Shown one piece after another: positions 31,649 through 39,814 of a stretch of 64,000 bases of DNA. The stretch is taken from contig NZ_JACXZT010000019.1 in the NCBI RefSeq assembly GCF_014779595.1, positions 897,798 to 961,797 of the forward strand, read 5' to 3'. The translations under genes were made by a program, and so were the position numbers. Within the stretch, counting starts at the first letter, position 1; each line of letters begins with the position of its first letter. Under the pieces are notes generated by a model, which searched no databases, was not told where the DNA came from, and saw nothing but the letters and a program-made list of their open reading frames with translations. Origin of the DNA: Halomonas sp. ML-15 (GTDB lineage Bacteria; Pseudomonadota; Gammaproteobacteria; Pseudomonadales; Halomonadaceae).

Positions 31649-32887
31649 CTAGCGATCCGGACGACGCTCCTCCGGCGGTGGGCGCTCGCCGACATCGAGG
31701 ACCAGATCGATGCGCTCGCCACCGCGGATCACGGCGATGGGCAGCTCAGCGCCGGGCTCGATGGCGGCGATATCGGCCATCGCCACCCGGGCATCGAGGA
31801 TCGGGCGGCCGTCGACCTCGAGCAGCACGTCGCCGGGACGCAGATCGGCCCGAGCCGCTGGGCCATCGGGCACGATACCGGCGATCACCACGCCGCCAGG
31901 GGTCTGCAGGCCGAACGAGGCGGCCAGCTCCTGGGTCATCTCCTGCGCCTCGATCCCCAGCCAGCCGCGAATCACCCGGCCCTGGGTGACCAGCTCATCG
32001 AGAATATTGCGGGCCAGGTTGGCAGGAATCGCGAAGCCGATCCCCTGGGAGCCCCCCGAGCGCGAAAAGATCGCGGTATTGATGCCGACCAGGGCGCCAT
32101 CGGGATTGATCAGTGCACCGCCCGAGTTGCCGGGATTGATGGCCGCATCCGTCTGGATGAAGTCTTCATAGGCGTTGAGTCCCAGATGACTGCGTCCGGT
32201 GGCACTGATGATGCCCATGGTCACCGTCTGGCCGACGCCAAAGGGGTTGCCGATGGCCAGCGCGACATCGCCTACCGCGGCCTGTGTCGAGTCAGTGATG
32301 GCGATCACCGGCAGGTCGTCCAGGTCGATGCGCAGTACCGCGAGGTCGCTCTCCGGGTCGGTGCCGATGACCTCGGCCAGGGTGTTGCGGCCGTCGCGCA
32401 GTGCCACCTGAATCTGGTCGGCGCCACTGATCACGTGGTGGTTGGTGAGGACGTAGCCGTCATCGCTGACGATCACCCCCGAGCCGAGACTGGAGAGCAT
32501 ACGCTGACGTGAGGTGGCGTCGTCGCCGGAGAACTGGCGGAAGAACGGATCCGACATCAGTGGATGCTCGTCGCGCTCGACCATGCGCGACGAGTAGATA
32601 TTGACCACCGCCGGCGCGGCGCGATCGACCGCTGCCGAGTAGCTGAACGGTCCCTGTTCGCGGGACAGCGGGCTTGCCGTCTGCAGATCTGGTGCCGGGC
32701 GTGGCTCGCCGTCCGGCTGGGCTGCCGACAGCGTCTGAGCGGGCGGTTCGACCCGTTCGGCGGGCGTCTGCGCTGGCATTTGGGGCTGGCCGCGGCCGAT
32801 CAGTTGAGGAAAGGCGTTGAGCAGCACGATGGCCAGCAGTACACCAATCAGCACGGGCCACACATAGGGCAGCAAGGTACGACGCAT
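31649..32887 (-). CDS. algW: AlgW/DegS-type periplasmic serine protease
   Basis: A membrane-anchored HtrA protease that starts the envelope-stress cascade by cutting the anti-sigma factor RseA/MucA when misfolded porins bind its PDZ domain. The 412 residues have an N-terminal anchor (about 8-28), a Pro/Gln-rich linker, a trypsin-like domain with triad His151 (TNHHVI), Asp181 (SDLAVL) and Ser255 (NPGNSGG), and one C-terminal PDZ domain. A single PDZ and an uncleaved anchor fit AlgW/DegS rather than DegP. AAGGAA precedes the ATG at 32887. It is about 30-60 residues longer than its homologues because of the linker. Confidence 0.92.
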   Translation of the reverse strand: MRRTLLPYVWPVLIGVLLAIVLLNAFPQLIGRGQPQMPAQTPAERVEPPAQTLSAAQPDGEPRPAPDLQTASPLSREQGPFSYSAAVDRAAPAVVNIYSSRMVERDEHPLMSDPFFRQFSGDDATSRQRMLSSLGSGVIVSDDGYVLTNHHVISGADQIQVALRDGRNTLAEVIGTDPESDLAVLRIDLDDLPVIAITDSTQAAVGDVALAIGNPFGVGQTVTMGIISATGRSHLGLNAYEDFIQTDAAINPGNSGGALINPDGALVGINTAIFSRSGGSQGIGFAIPANLARNILDELVTQGRVIRGWLGIEAQEMTQELAASFGLQTPGGVVIAGIVPDGPAARADLRPGDVLLEVDGRPILDARVAMADIAAIEPGAELPIAVIRGGERIDLVLDVGERPPPEERRPDR

Positions 32888-32933
32888 GCAAGGTTCCTTG
32901 TGGACAGGGCGGTCGCTGGGGGTGGCCACAGTC

Positions 32934-32957
32934 GTTACAATGGCAGGCTATTGTAAC
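32934..32957. promoter_or_regulatory. Palindrome with opposed -10 boxes between algW and the nif3-like gene
   Basis: A perfect 8-bp inverted repeat, GTTACAAT (32934-32941) and ATTGTAAC (32950-32957), with an 8-base spacer. Each arm contains TACAAT, a 5/6 match to the -10 consensus, on opposite strands. This would give overlapping promoters for algW (minus) and the nif3-like gene (plus). The -35 boxes are weak on both sides. Confidence 0.5.
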
Positions 32958-32988
32958 ACTGCTGGTTTTGGCCTGTCTGGAGGTGATC

Positions 32989-33747
32989 ATGATCGAACGT
33001 CAGGCGCTGGTGGCGGCGTGCGATGCGCTGCTGCAGCCGCAGCGCTTCAAGGACTATACCGTCAATGGCCTGCAGGTGGCTGGGCGTCCCGGGATCAAGC
33101 GGGTGCTGAGCGGGGTCACCGCCAGTCAGGCGCTGCTCGATGAGGCGGTGGCCTGGGGCGCCGATCTGCTGCTGGTGCATCACGGCTATTTCTGGAAGAA
33201 CGAGCCGGTGGCGGTGACCGGCATGAAACAGCGTCGACTCAAGACCCTGCTCAGTCATGACATCAATCTGCTCGCCTACCATCTGCCGCTGGATGCTCAC
33301 GCCGCGTTGGGCAACAATGCGCTGCTTGGCGAGCGGCTCGGTTTCAGCCCCAGCGGCTGTGCCGACGGTGAGCTGGGAGAAGGCCTGTTATGGCTGGGCG
33401 CGCCGCCGCCGGGACTCGACAGTCGGGCCTTGGCTGTCCACGTCGGCGAACGGCTGGGGCGCGAGCCGCTGCTGGTCGAGGGCCATCGCGGCGAGGTCAG
33501 CCGGGTGGCGTGGTGCACCGGGGGTGCCCAGGACATGATCATGGCCGCCGCCGAGGCCGGCGCAGAGCTGTTTATCTCGGGGGAGATCTCCGAGCGCACC
33601 ACCCATATCGCCCGTGAGATGGGGATCAGCTATCTGGCGGCAGGGCATCATGCTACCGAGCGTGATGGCGTCAGGGCGCTGGGAGAGTGGCTGAGCGACG
33701 AACTGGGCGTCGAGCACCGCTTCGTGGATATTGACAACCCCGCCTGA
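32989..33747 (+). CDS. Nif3-like dinuclear metal centre protein (YbgI family)
   Basis: A 252-residue member of the NIF3/YbgI family, proteins with a two-metal centre sometimes named as GTP cyclohydrolase I type 2; the cellular role is not settled. The metal ligands include the His pair in LLLVHHGYFWK (about 59-69) and the GHHATE segment near residue 220. GGAGG (32979-32983) is ideally placed for the ATG at 32989. It is divergent from algW and converges with zapG. A short CCCCGC/GCGGGG hairpin overlaps its stop codon (33738-33753). Confidence 0.92.
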   Translation: MIERQALVAACDALLQPQRFKDYTVNGLQVAGRPGIKRVLSGVTASQALLDEAVAWGADLLLVHHGYFWKNEPVAVTGMKQRRLKTLLSHDINLLAYHLPLDAHAALGNNALLGERLGFSPSGCADGELGEGLLWLGAPPPGLDSRALAVHVGERLGREPLLVEGHRGEVSRVAWCTGGAQDMIMAAAEAGAELFISGEISERTTHIAREMGISYLAAGHHATERDGVRALGEWLSDELGVEHRFVDIDNPA

Positions 33748-33765
33748 GCGGGGAGGGGGCGGGAC

Positions 33766-34218
33766 TCAATAGCGGGGCGGCTGCGGTTGAGCGGCGTCAG
33801 CCGTCTCCTCCTCGCGGCGCAGACCGAAGTCTTCGGCCAGGGTGCCGTGATCACCATCGGCGTAGTCCCTCGGCACCGCTGGACTGGCGTCGTCATCGCT
33901 CGCCAGGTCGTCGCTCGGGGTCAGGCGGCGCTTGATCTGAAGGTCGTCGCAGAGGCGGTCGGCCCCCAGCGACAGCTGCTGTTCGAGCTCCTGGCTCTGG
34001 CGCTGAATGCTGGCGACCAGGTCGGCGGCCCTGGCAAAGTGATCGTTGAGGGCATCCTTGACCTGGCTGAGCTCGAGTTCGGCTTCCGCCAGGCGCTGGC
34101 GCACCTTCTGGTTGCGCGCCACGTTGGCGTTGAGCAGGTGATAGCCCAGTGCGCCGATGCCGATCCCGGCCAGGCCGCTGACGATGGCCAGTATCCAGTC
34201 GATATTGCTGTCGTACAC
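33766..34218 (-). CDS. zapG: Z-ring associated protein ZapG (YhcB, DUF1043)
   Basis: A 150-residue inner-membrane protein of the YhcB/DUF1043 family, linked in E. coli to the divisome, cell width and envelope synthesis. One N-terminal membrane helix (about 7-27, with glycine zipper residues GLAGIGIGALGYHLL) is followed by a coiled coil (about 38-95) and a disordered, acidic tail. The promoter at 34320-34350 gives a leader of about 95 bases. It is divergent from zapE, a second division-associated gene. Confidence 0.9.
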   Translation of the reverse strand: MYDSNIDWILAIVSGLAGIGIGALGYHLLNANVARNQKVRQRLAEAELELSQVKDALNDHFARAADLVASIQRQSQELEQQLSLGADRLCDDLQIKRRLTPSDDLASDDDASPAVPRDYADGDHGTLAEDFGLRREEETADAAQPQPPRY

Positions 34219-34319
34219 GTCGTTCCCCTTTGGTTCTTGCCGCCAGTGGTGCGGATGTTAGCTCCGCTCGGTGCTGGCCGGGTCGGCGCGACCCTATGAG
34301 CAGCTGAGCCGACGCCGCC

Positions 34320-34350
34320 ATTATAGGGGGCACGGCGAGACCAAGGTCAA
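34320..34350 (-). promoter_or_regulatory. Candidate zapG promoter
   Basis: On the minus strand TTGACC (34350-34345), 19 bases, then a perfect TATAAT (34325-34320). The -10 is consensus and the -35 matches 5 of 6, although the 19-base spacer is long. Confidence 0.5.
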
Positions 34351-34380
34351 TGCACCAGAGGTGGAAAGTAGCGCTGATGG

Positions 34381-34422
34381 CCCCGTTTCGCACATGCGAA
34401 ATGGGGTCGTCGCGGGTATAAT
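34381..34422 (+). promoter_or_regulatory. Candidate zapE promoter with 26-base palindrome
   Basis: A perfect -10 box, TATAAT (34417-34422), lies about 40 bases before the zapE start. Just upstream, 34381-34406 is a near-perfect palindrome: CCCCGTTTCGCA, a 2-base centre, then TGCGAAATGGGG. It covers the expected -35 region, where no good -35 hexamer is seen, so an activator or repressor binding there is plausible. Confidence 0.5.
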
Positions 34423-34463
34423 GGCTCGCTCGACGAGCTGAGTGCGAGGTACGCAAGGTCCCC

Positions 34464-35648
34464 ATGAGTGTGACAATCACTGCGACAAATGCGCCGACGA
34501 CATCCGACCAAGGGCCGCTGGCCCGCTATCGTGCTGATCTTGAGCGTGATGATTTCCAGTACGACCCGGCTCAACAGGCGGCCGTCGAGCATCTGCAGCG
34601 TCTCTATGATGCGCTGGTGGCTACGCCGCGCAGCGCGCCCAAGCCGGTCGTCACCGGCGGGGGGCTGAAGTCGAAAATGGCAGGGCTGTTTGGCAGCAAG
34701 AAAGCCGCCTCGCCGTTTGAGGCGCCGCCGGCCATTATGGGGCTCTACTTCTGGGGCGGCGTCGGGCGCGGCAAGACTTATCTGGTCGATACCTTCTTCG
34801 AGTCGCTGCCGTTTCCCGACAAGATGCGTACCCACTTCCATCGCTTCATGCAGCGGGTGCACAACGAACTTGGCCATTACAAGGGTGAGAAGAATCCGCT
34901 CAAGCTGATTGCCGCCAAGTTTGCCAGCGAGGCGCGGGTGATCTGCTTCGACGAGTTCTTCGTCAAGGATATTACCGACGCGATGATCCTTGCCAACCTG
35001 CTCGAGGCGCTGTTCGAGCACGGTGTGGTGCTGGTGGCAACCTCCAATATCGTGCCCGACGACCTGTATAAGGATGGCCTGCAGCGCGCGCGCTTCCTGC
35101 CTGCCATCGAGCTGGTCAAGCGCCACTGCGAGGTGGTCAACGTCGACTCGGGGATCGATTACCGGCTGAGGGCGCTGGAGCGTGCCGAGATATTCCACTC
35201 GCCGCTGGATGCCGACGCCGAGTCTGAGCTGGCGCGCAGCTTTCGCGAGATTGCCGGATCCGAGGGTGAGGTCGATGCGCCGGTCGAGGTCAATCACCGC
35301 ATCCTCAAGGCGCGTCGCCTGCACGATGATGTAGTGTGGTTCGAATTTCTCGAACTGTGCGATGGCCCGCGCAGCCAGAACGACTATATCGAGCTGGCCC
35401 GTGAGTTCCATAGCGTGCTGGTCTCCAATGTCACCCGCATGAGCGGGGCGACCGATGATCAGGCCAGGCGCTTTATCAATATGGTCGATGAGTTCTACGA
35501 TCGCGGCGTGAAGCTGCTGATGTCGGCGGAGGTCGACGCCGAGCAGCTCTACGCCGATGGGCGCCTGGAGTTCGAGTTTCAGCGCACCCTGTCGCGGCTT
35601 CAGGAGATGCAGTCTCACGACTATCTGGCGCTGCCGCATAAGCCGTGA
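34464..35648 (+). CDS. zapE: Cell division ATPase ZapE (AFG1 family)
   Basis: An AAA-type ATPase of the AFG1/LACE1 family that acts on FtsZ polymers during constriction in E. coli. The 394 residues carry Walker A GGVGRGKT (98-105), a Walker B segment VICFDEFFV (about 154-162) and the sensor segment LVATSNIVPDDLYKDGLQR. A Gly/Lys-rich insert of about 25 residues lies before Walker A. AAGGT precedes the ATG at 34464. It is monocistronic and divergent from zapG. Confidence 0.94.
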   Translation: MSVTITATNAPTTSDQGPLARYRADLERDDFQYDPAQQAAVEHLQRLYDALVATPRSAPKPVVTGGGLKSKMAGLFGSKKAASPFEAPPAIMGLYFWGGVGRGKTYLVDTFFESLPFPDKMRTHFHRFMQRVHNELGHYKGEKNPLKLIAAKFASEARVICFDEFFVKDITDAMILANLLEALFEHGVVLVATSNIVPDDLYKDGLQRARFLPAIELVKRHCEVVNVDSGIDYRLRALERAEIFHSPLDADAESELARSFREIAGSEGEVDAPVEVNHRILKARRLHDDVVWFEFLELCDGPRSQNDYIELAREFHSVLVSNVTRMSGATDDQARRFINMVDEFYDRGVKLLMSAEVDAEQLYADGRLEFEFQRTLSRLQEMQSHDYLALPHKP

Positions 35649-35665
35649 TGGCTTTTGATGGCACC

Positions 35666-35787
35666 ACCGCTCGGGACTGATCCGACGGCAGGCCTACGAG
35701 GAGGCGCTGTGAACCCATCCCTGGGCGCTACCTTGCGCCATCCATGGCGCAAACCTCCTCTTCGACCTGCCGTCAGCGTCCCTCGCT
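35666..35787. repeat. Dispersed Y-shaped palindromic element, copy 1
   Basis: A complex palindrome of about 120 bases in the 323-base gap between zapE and rplM. A basal stem of 9 bp (GACGGCAGG 35684-35692 with CCTGCCGTC 35766-35774) leads to a 7-bp stem (GAGGAGG 35698-35704 with CCTCCTC 35754-35760). That stem encloses two hairpins, CCCA-TCCC-TGGG (35714-35725) and TTGCGCCA-TCCA-TGGCGCAA (35733-35752). A second copy in inverse orientation is at 45614-45735 and a deleted one at 1-40. No coding potential is evident. Confidence 0.85.
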
Positions 35788-35827
35788 AATAGCAACCGCG
35801 ATAACCATGATGGGTGGGGCACGATGA

Positions 35828-35857
35828 TTGCCTTGGCGGGTCTGGCTCGTGTAGAAT
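35828..35857 (+). promoter_or_regulatory. Candidate rplM-rpsI promoter
   Basis: TTGCCT (35828-35833), an 18-base spacer and TAGAAT (35852-35857) make a plausible sigma-70 promoter. It would give a leader of about 107 bases before rplM. In E. coli L13 represses its own operon through the leader; whether that occurs here cannot be read from sequence. Confidence 0.5.
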
Positions 35858-35971
35858 GCCGCCTCGCTCGACCGTTGTGCTCGCCTGCAGGCGGGGCAAC
35901 CAAGAAAAATAGGGATGGTCAGATGCCGCTCAAGGTGTCGAGACCCAATACATCGATTTGGTGATTCATCC

Positions 35972-36400
35972 ATGAAGACGTTCAGTGCTAAGCCGCAGTC
36001 CGTCCAGCGCGACTGGTTTGTCGTCGACGCGAAGGACAAGACGCTCGGTCGTCTGGCGACCGAAATTGCACGCCGCCTGCGCGGCAAGCATAAGGCGGAG
36101 TATACCCCGCACGTTGATACCGGCGATTACATCGTCGTGATCAACGCCGAGAAGGTCAAGGTGACCGGCAACAAGGCCCAGGCCAAGACCTATTATCGTC
36201 ATACCGGTTACCCGGGTGGCCTGCGTTCCATGAACTTCGAGAAGATGATTGGCTACGCTCCCGAGCGCGTCATCGAGTCTGCCGTCAAGGGCATGCTGCC
36301 GAAGGGTCCGCTGGGCCGCGCCATGTACACCAAACTCAAGGTCTACGCCGGTGCCGAGCATCCTCACGCCGCTCAGCAGCCGCAAGAACTGAACCTCTAA
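35972..36400 (+). CDS. rplM: 50S ribosomal protein L13
   Basis: L13 is an early-assembly protein of the large subunit. The 142 residues match the family in length and sequence ([20 protein letters not shown] at the start; [16 protein letters not shown] and [20 protein letters not shown] later). The ATG at 35972 gives the standard start; an in-frame upstream ATG at 35915 would add a non-conserved tail. It is followed by rpsI after 13 bases, the universal L13-S9 pair. Confidence 0.98.
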   Translation: MKTFSAKPQSVQRDWFVVDAKDKTLGRLATEIARRLRGKHKAEYTPHVDTGDYIVVINAEKVKVTGNKAQAKTYYRHTGYPGGLRSMNFEKMIGYAPERVIESAVKGMLPKGPLGRAMYTKLKVYAGAEHPHAAQQPQELNL

Positions 36401-36413
36401 GGGATACTTCGCT

Positions 36414-36803
36414 ATGACACAGCAGTATTACGGTACCGGGCGCCGCAAGACTTCCACCGCTCGTGTATTCCTCAAGCCGGGCACCGGCAAGATTGTCGTC
36501 AACGACCAGGAACTCGACCAGTACTTTGGTCGTGTAACCGGGCGCATGGTTGTCCGTCAGCCCCTCGAGCTGACCGAAACCCTGGGGCAGTTCGACGCCT
36601 ACGTCACCGTCAAGGGCGGCGGCGGTTCGTCACAGGCAGGTGCCATCCGTCACGGCATTACCCGTGCCCTGATGGTATACAACGAAGAGCTTCGTCAGCC
36701 GCTGCGCGCTGCCGGTTACGTGACTCGCGACGCTCGCGAAGTCGAGCGTAAGAAGGTCGGTCTGCGCAAAGCGCGTCGTCGCCCGCAGTTCTCCAAGCGT
36801 TAA
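36414..36803 (+). CDS. rpsI: 30S ribosomal protein S9
   Basis: S9 sits at the head of the small subunit, and its C-terminal tail reaches the P-site tRNA. The 129 residues are full length with the conserved [19 protein letters not shown] start and the basic tail [14 protein letters not shown] that contacts tRNA. It is co-transcribed with rplM and followed by an intrinsic terminator. Confidence 0.98.
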   Translation: MTQQYYGTGRRKTSTARVFLKPGTGKIVVNDQELDQYFGRVTGRMVVRQPLELTETLGQFDAYVTVKGGGGSSQAGAIRHGITRALMVYNEELRQPLRAAGYVTRDAREVERKKVGLRKARRRPQFSKR

Positions 36804-36826
36804 ACGCTGCAAGGCGAGCGAAAGAG

Positions 36827-36861
36827 ACGCTCAGACTCTTTGGAGTCTGGGCGTTTTTTTA
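36827..36861 (+). terminator. Intrinsic terminator after rpsI
   Basis: A 12-bp stem (ACGCTCAGACTC 36827-36838, GAGTCTGGGCGT 36843-36854, one G-U pair) with a 4-base loop, followed by a run of eight T. A strong rho-independent terminator for rplM-rpsI. Confidence 0.9.
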
Positions 36862-36917
36862 TTGGTATTTCAAATGCTTGTCGCGCATCTACCACTTAGG
36901 TCAAGGGGCGTATTACC

Positions 36918-36946
36918 TTGTGTTTGCGCGCGCGTTTTTTTACCAT
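36918..36946 (+). promoter_or_regulatory. Candidate petABC promoter
   Basis: TTGTGT (36918-36923), a 17-base spacer ending in seven T, and TACCAT (36941-36946), about 80 bases upstream of petA. Both boxes are moderate matches to the sigma-70 consensus, so support is limited to position and spacing. Confidence 0.35.
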
Positions 36947-37025
36947 AGCCTTCATTTGTATCCGTGAGTCGCGGGATACCTTCCTGCGATACGGTAGCGG
37001 GTAAGTTGATGGGAGAAACTAGAAG

Positions 37026-37616
37026 ATGGCAGATAACGGCGTAAACAGAGGGCGGCGCCGTTTCCTCGTGGGTGCCACTACCGTTGTGGGTGCGGTGGGC
37101 GCTGTCGGGGTTGCGGTCCCCTTTGTGGCTTCCTGGCAGCCCAGTGCCAGGGCAAGAGCGGCGGGTGCTCCGGTGCGCGCTGATATATCCCAGTTGGAAC
37201 CGGGGCAACGCATCACCGTCGAATGGCGCGGACGCCCGGTGTGGGTAATCAGCCGTACCGAGGAGATGATCGAGCGCACCCAGAACAGTGACCCTGGACG
37301 TTTCTCGGACCCTGACTCCGAGCAGCCCCAGCAGCCTGCCTACATCACCGGTCCGCTGCGTTCTGCGCGTCCCGAGATCGGCGTGCTGATTGGTATCTGT
37401 ACGCATCTCGGCTGCTCGCCGCTGTATCGCCCGGAGCCCGACGCCGTGGATATGGACGACTGGCCGGGGGGCTTCTTCTGCCCCTGCCACGGCTCCTACT
37501 TCGATCTGGCGGGACGTGTGTTCCGTAACGTGCCGGCCCCGACCAACCTCGAGGTGCCGCCATACCGCTTTGAAGGCGACGACATCATCGTCGGTGAAGA
37601 TGAGGAGAGTGCCTGA
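37026..37616 (+). CDS. petA: Ubiquinol-cytochrome c reductase iron-sulfur subunit (Rieske protein)
   Basis: The Rieske subunit of the bc1 complex; it takes electrons from ubiquinol and passes them to cytochrome c1. The 196 residues have a twin-arginine-like N-terminus (RGRRRFLVG) with one membrane anchor (about 13-36), and the [2Fe-2S] motifs CTHLGC (Cys125, His127, with Cys130) and CPCHGS (Cys152, Cys154, His155). GGGAG lies upstream. Its stop overlaps the petB start. Confidence 0.97.
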   Translation: MADNGVNRGRRRFLVGATTVVGAVGAVGVAVPFVASWQPSARARAAGAPVRADISQLEPGQRITVEWRGRPVWVISRTEEMIERTQNSDPGRFSDPDSEQPQQPAYITGPLRSARPEIGVLIGICTHLGCSPLYRPEPDAVDMDDWPGGFFCPCHGSYFDLAGRVFRNVPAPTNLEVPPYRFEGDDIIVGEDEESA

Positions 37617-38875
37617 TGGCTAACCCGAACAAGGCCAAGGCGGAAAAGGGCCTCATGCGCTGGGTCGATGACCGTTTTCCCGCCACCCAGATGATTCAGG
37701 ACCATCTGACCAAGTACTATGCGCCGAAGAACTTCAACTTCTTTTACATTTTCGGTGTGCTCGCCCTGCTGGTGCTGGTCAACCAGATCCTCACCGGGGT
37801 ATGGCTGACCATGAGCTACAACCCCTCCGGTGAGGGGGCCTTTGCGTCCATCGAGTACATCATGCGCGATGTGGAGTGGGGCTGGCTGATTCGTTATCTG
37901 CACTCCACCGGCGCCTCGGCGTTCTTCGTGGTGATCTACCTGCACATGTTCCGCGCCCTGCTCTACGGCTCCTACAAGGCGCCCCGCGAGCTGGTATGGA
38001 TCTTTGGCATGGCCATCTACCTGCTGCTGATGGCCGAAGCCTTCATGGGCTATCTGCTGCCCTGGGGGCAGATGTCCTACTGGGGGGCCCAGGTCATCAT
38101 CTCGCTGTTTGCCACGATTCCTTTTGTCGGTCCTGACCTGGCACAGTGGATCCGCGGTGACTTCCTGATTTCCGGCATCACCCTGAATCGCTTCTTTGCC
38201 CTGCACGTAGTGGCGCTGCCCATCGTGATACTGGCGCTGGTGGTGTTGCACATCATTGCGCTGCATGAGGTCGGCTCCAACAATCCGGACGGCATCGACA
38301 TCAAGGAGAAGAAGGACGAGAGCGGCAAGCCTCTAGATGGTATTCCGTTCCATCCGTACTACACCGTCAAGGATCTGGTTGGCATCGCGATCTTCCTGTT
38401 TGTCTTCGCGCTGGTAGTCTTCTACTTCCCCGAGGGGGGTGGCTACTTCCTGGAGCGACCCAACTTCGAACCGGCCAACCCCATGGTCACGCCGGATCAC
38501 ATCGCGCCAGTGTGGTATTTCACTCCCTTCTACGCGATTTTGAGGGCGATCACCTTCGATATTGGCCCGCTTCAGGCTGAGTTCCTCGGGGTGGTCTTCA
38601 TGGGCGGTGCCATTGCGGTGCTCTTCGTGCTGCCTTGGCTCGACCGCAGCCCGGTACGCTCCATGCGTTACAAGGGCTGGATGTCGAAGGTAATGCTCAT
38701 AATCTTCGCCTTGAGCTTCGTGATCCTGGGTGTCCTGGGGGCGATTCCCGCCACATCGCTTCGCACTGCCGTGGCCCAGCTCTGCACGGTGCTGTATTTC
38801 GCCTTCTTCCTGCTGATGCCGTTCTATACCAGTATGGAAAAAACCAAACCCGTTCCGGAGAGGGTGACTGGCTAA
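37616..38875 (+). CDS. petB: Ubiquinol-cytochrome c reductase, cytochrome b
   Basis: The membrane core of the bc1 complex with two b-type haems and both quinone sites. The 419 residues contain about eight hydrophobic helices. Haem-ligand histidines fall in the RYLHSTGASAFFVVIYLHMFR region (about 95-118) and in the FFALHVVALPIVILALVVLHI region (about 193-213). The Qo-site motif appears as a PEWY-like variant, PVWYF, near residues 300-304. It overlaps petA and petC by one base each. Confidence 0.97.
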   Translation: MANPNKAKAEKGLMRWVDDRFPATQMIQDHLTKYYAPKNFNFFYIFGVLALLVLVNQILTGVWLTMSYNPSGEGAFASIEYIMRDVEWGWLIRYLHSTGASAFFVVIYLHMFRALLYGSYKAPRELVWIFGMAIYLLLMAEAFMGYLLPWGQMSYWGAQVIISLFATIPFVGPDLAQWIRGDFLISGITLNRFFALHVVALPIVILALVVLHIIALHEVGSNNPDGIDIKEKKDESGKPLDGIPFHPYYTVKDLVGIAIFLFVFALVVFYFPEGGGYFLERPNFEPANPMVTPDHIAPVWYFTPFYAILRAITFDIGPLQAEFLGVVFMGGAIAVLFVLPWLDRSPVRSMRYKGWMSKVMLIIFALSFVILGVLGAIPATSLRTAVAQLCTVLYFAFFLLMPFYTSMEKTKPVPERVTG

Positions 38876-39642
38876 TGAAAAAGCAACTGTTCGCACTGCT
38901 CTTCGCGCTGGTGCCGCTCACGGCCATGGCGGCACCGCTCCCCGAGCAGCCGTTTTCGATGACTCCGGACATCAACGACGAGGCGTCCCTGCAGCGGGGC
39001 ATGCAGCTCTATGTCAACTACTGCATGGGCTGCCACTCTCTGGAGCATCAGCGCTTTTCCCGGGCAGCAACCGATCTGGGCATGCCCCAGGATCTGGTCG
39101 AAGAGAACCTGATCTTCTCCTCGGCGCTGGCCTTCAACGACCAGATGCGGATTGCCATGGAGGGCGATGATGGCGAAAATTGGTTCGGTGTGGCACCGCC
39201 TGACCTGACGCTGTTCAATCGCGTACGCGGTCCCGATTACATCTACTCCTATCTGCTGGGGTTCTATCGTGATCCTGGCCAACCGTTAGGCGTCAACAAT
39301 ATTGTGCTTGAGGCTTCGGCCATGCCTAACGTGCTCGAGCCGCTGCAGGGGGTACAGGAAATGGTCTGTGCCGAGAGTGATCGGCCCATCGAGGGCGCAG
39401 AGCTCGACCCGCTGTCCGGCAAGTATCAGTCCTGTGAGGTGCTGCAGGTCACCCAGCCGGGCAAGATGGAGCCTGAGGAGTTCGAGGAGGCGGTCTATGA
39501 TCTGACTAACTTCCTGGTCTACGTCGGTGAGCCGTCCAGGCTGCAGGCCCAGGCGCTCGGCCCCAAGGTGCTGATCTTCATCTTCATCTTCGGTGTCATC
39601 GCCTACTTGCTGAAGCGTGAATACTGGCGCGACGTTCACTAG
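38875..39642 (+). CDS. petC: Ubiquinol-cytochrome c reductase, cytochrome c1
   Basis: The c-type cytochrome subunit that hands electrons to soluble cytochrome c. The 255 residues begin with a Sec signal peptide (about 1-20, ending AMAAP), contain the haem-binding motif CMGCH (50-54) and end with a membrane anchor (VLIFIFIFGVIAYLL) and a basic tail. The ATG at 38875 overlaps the petB stop as TAATG. A terminator follows. Confidence 0.97.
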   Translation: MKKQLFALLFALVPLTAMAAPLPEQPFSMTPDINDEASLQRGMQLYVNYCMGCHSLEHQRFSRAATDLGMPQDLVEENLIFSSALAFNDQMRIAMEGDDGENWFGVAPPDLTLFNRVRGPDYIYSYLLGFYRDPGQPLGVNNIVLEASAMPNVLEPLQGVQEMVCAESDRPIEGAELDPLSGKYQSCEVLQVTQPGKMEPEEFEEAVYDLTNFLVYVGEPSRLQAQALGPKVLIFIFIFGVIAYLLKREYWRDVH

Positions 39643-39663
39643 GTCGTTAGCCGTGCAAGCTGT

Positions 39664-39700
39664 GGGGGCGTATGGCCAACCGGGTCATGCGCCCCCTGTT
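39664..39700 (+). terminator. Terminator after petABC
   Basis: An 11-bp stem (GGGGGCGTATG 39664-39674, CATGCGCCCCC 39686-39696, one G-U pair) with an 11-base loop, followed by TGTTTATC. The stem is strong and the T-run is short. Confidence 0.65.
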
Positions 39701-39814
39701 TATCCAGCCCCCGCTACCTGGTTGGTGGGAGTGAAAGCGCTGATGCGCCGATGCCCACAGAGGGGTTGCACGGCGTGTTATCATGCGACTTCGAATTGAT
39801 GCGAGGATTGTTAC

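Noticed and set aside
33738..33753. CCCCGC/GCGGGG hairpin overlapping the stop of the nif3-like gene as a terminator
   Set aside because: The stem is only 6 bp and no T-run follows on either strand; it may be chance in GC-rich sequence.
34347..35639. A 430-codon open frame on the minus strand
   Set aside because: It mirrors zapE almost exactly, including its Walker motifs read in antisense. A shadow frame.
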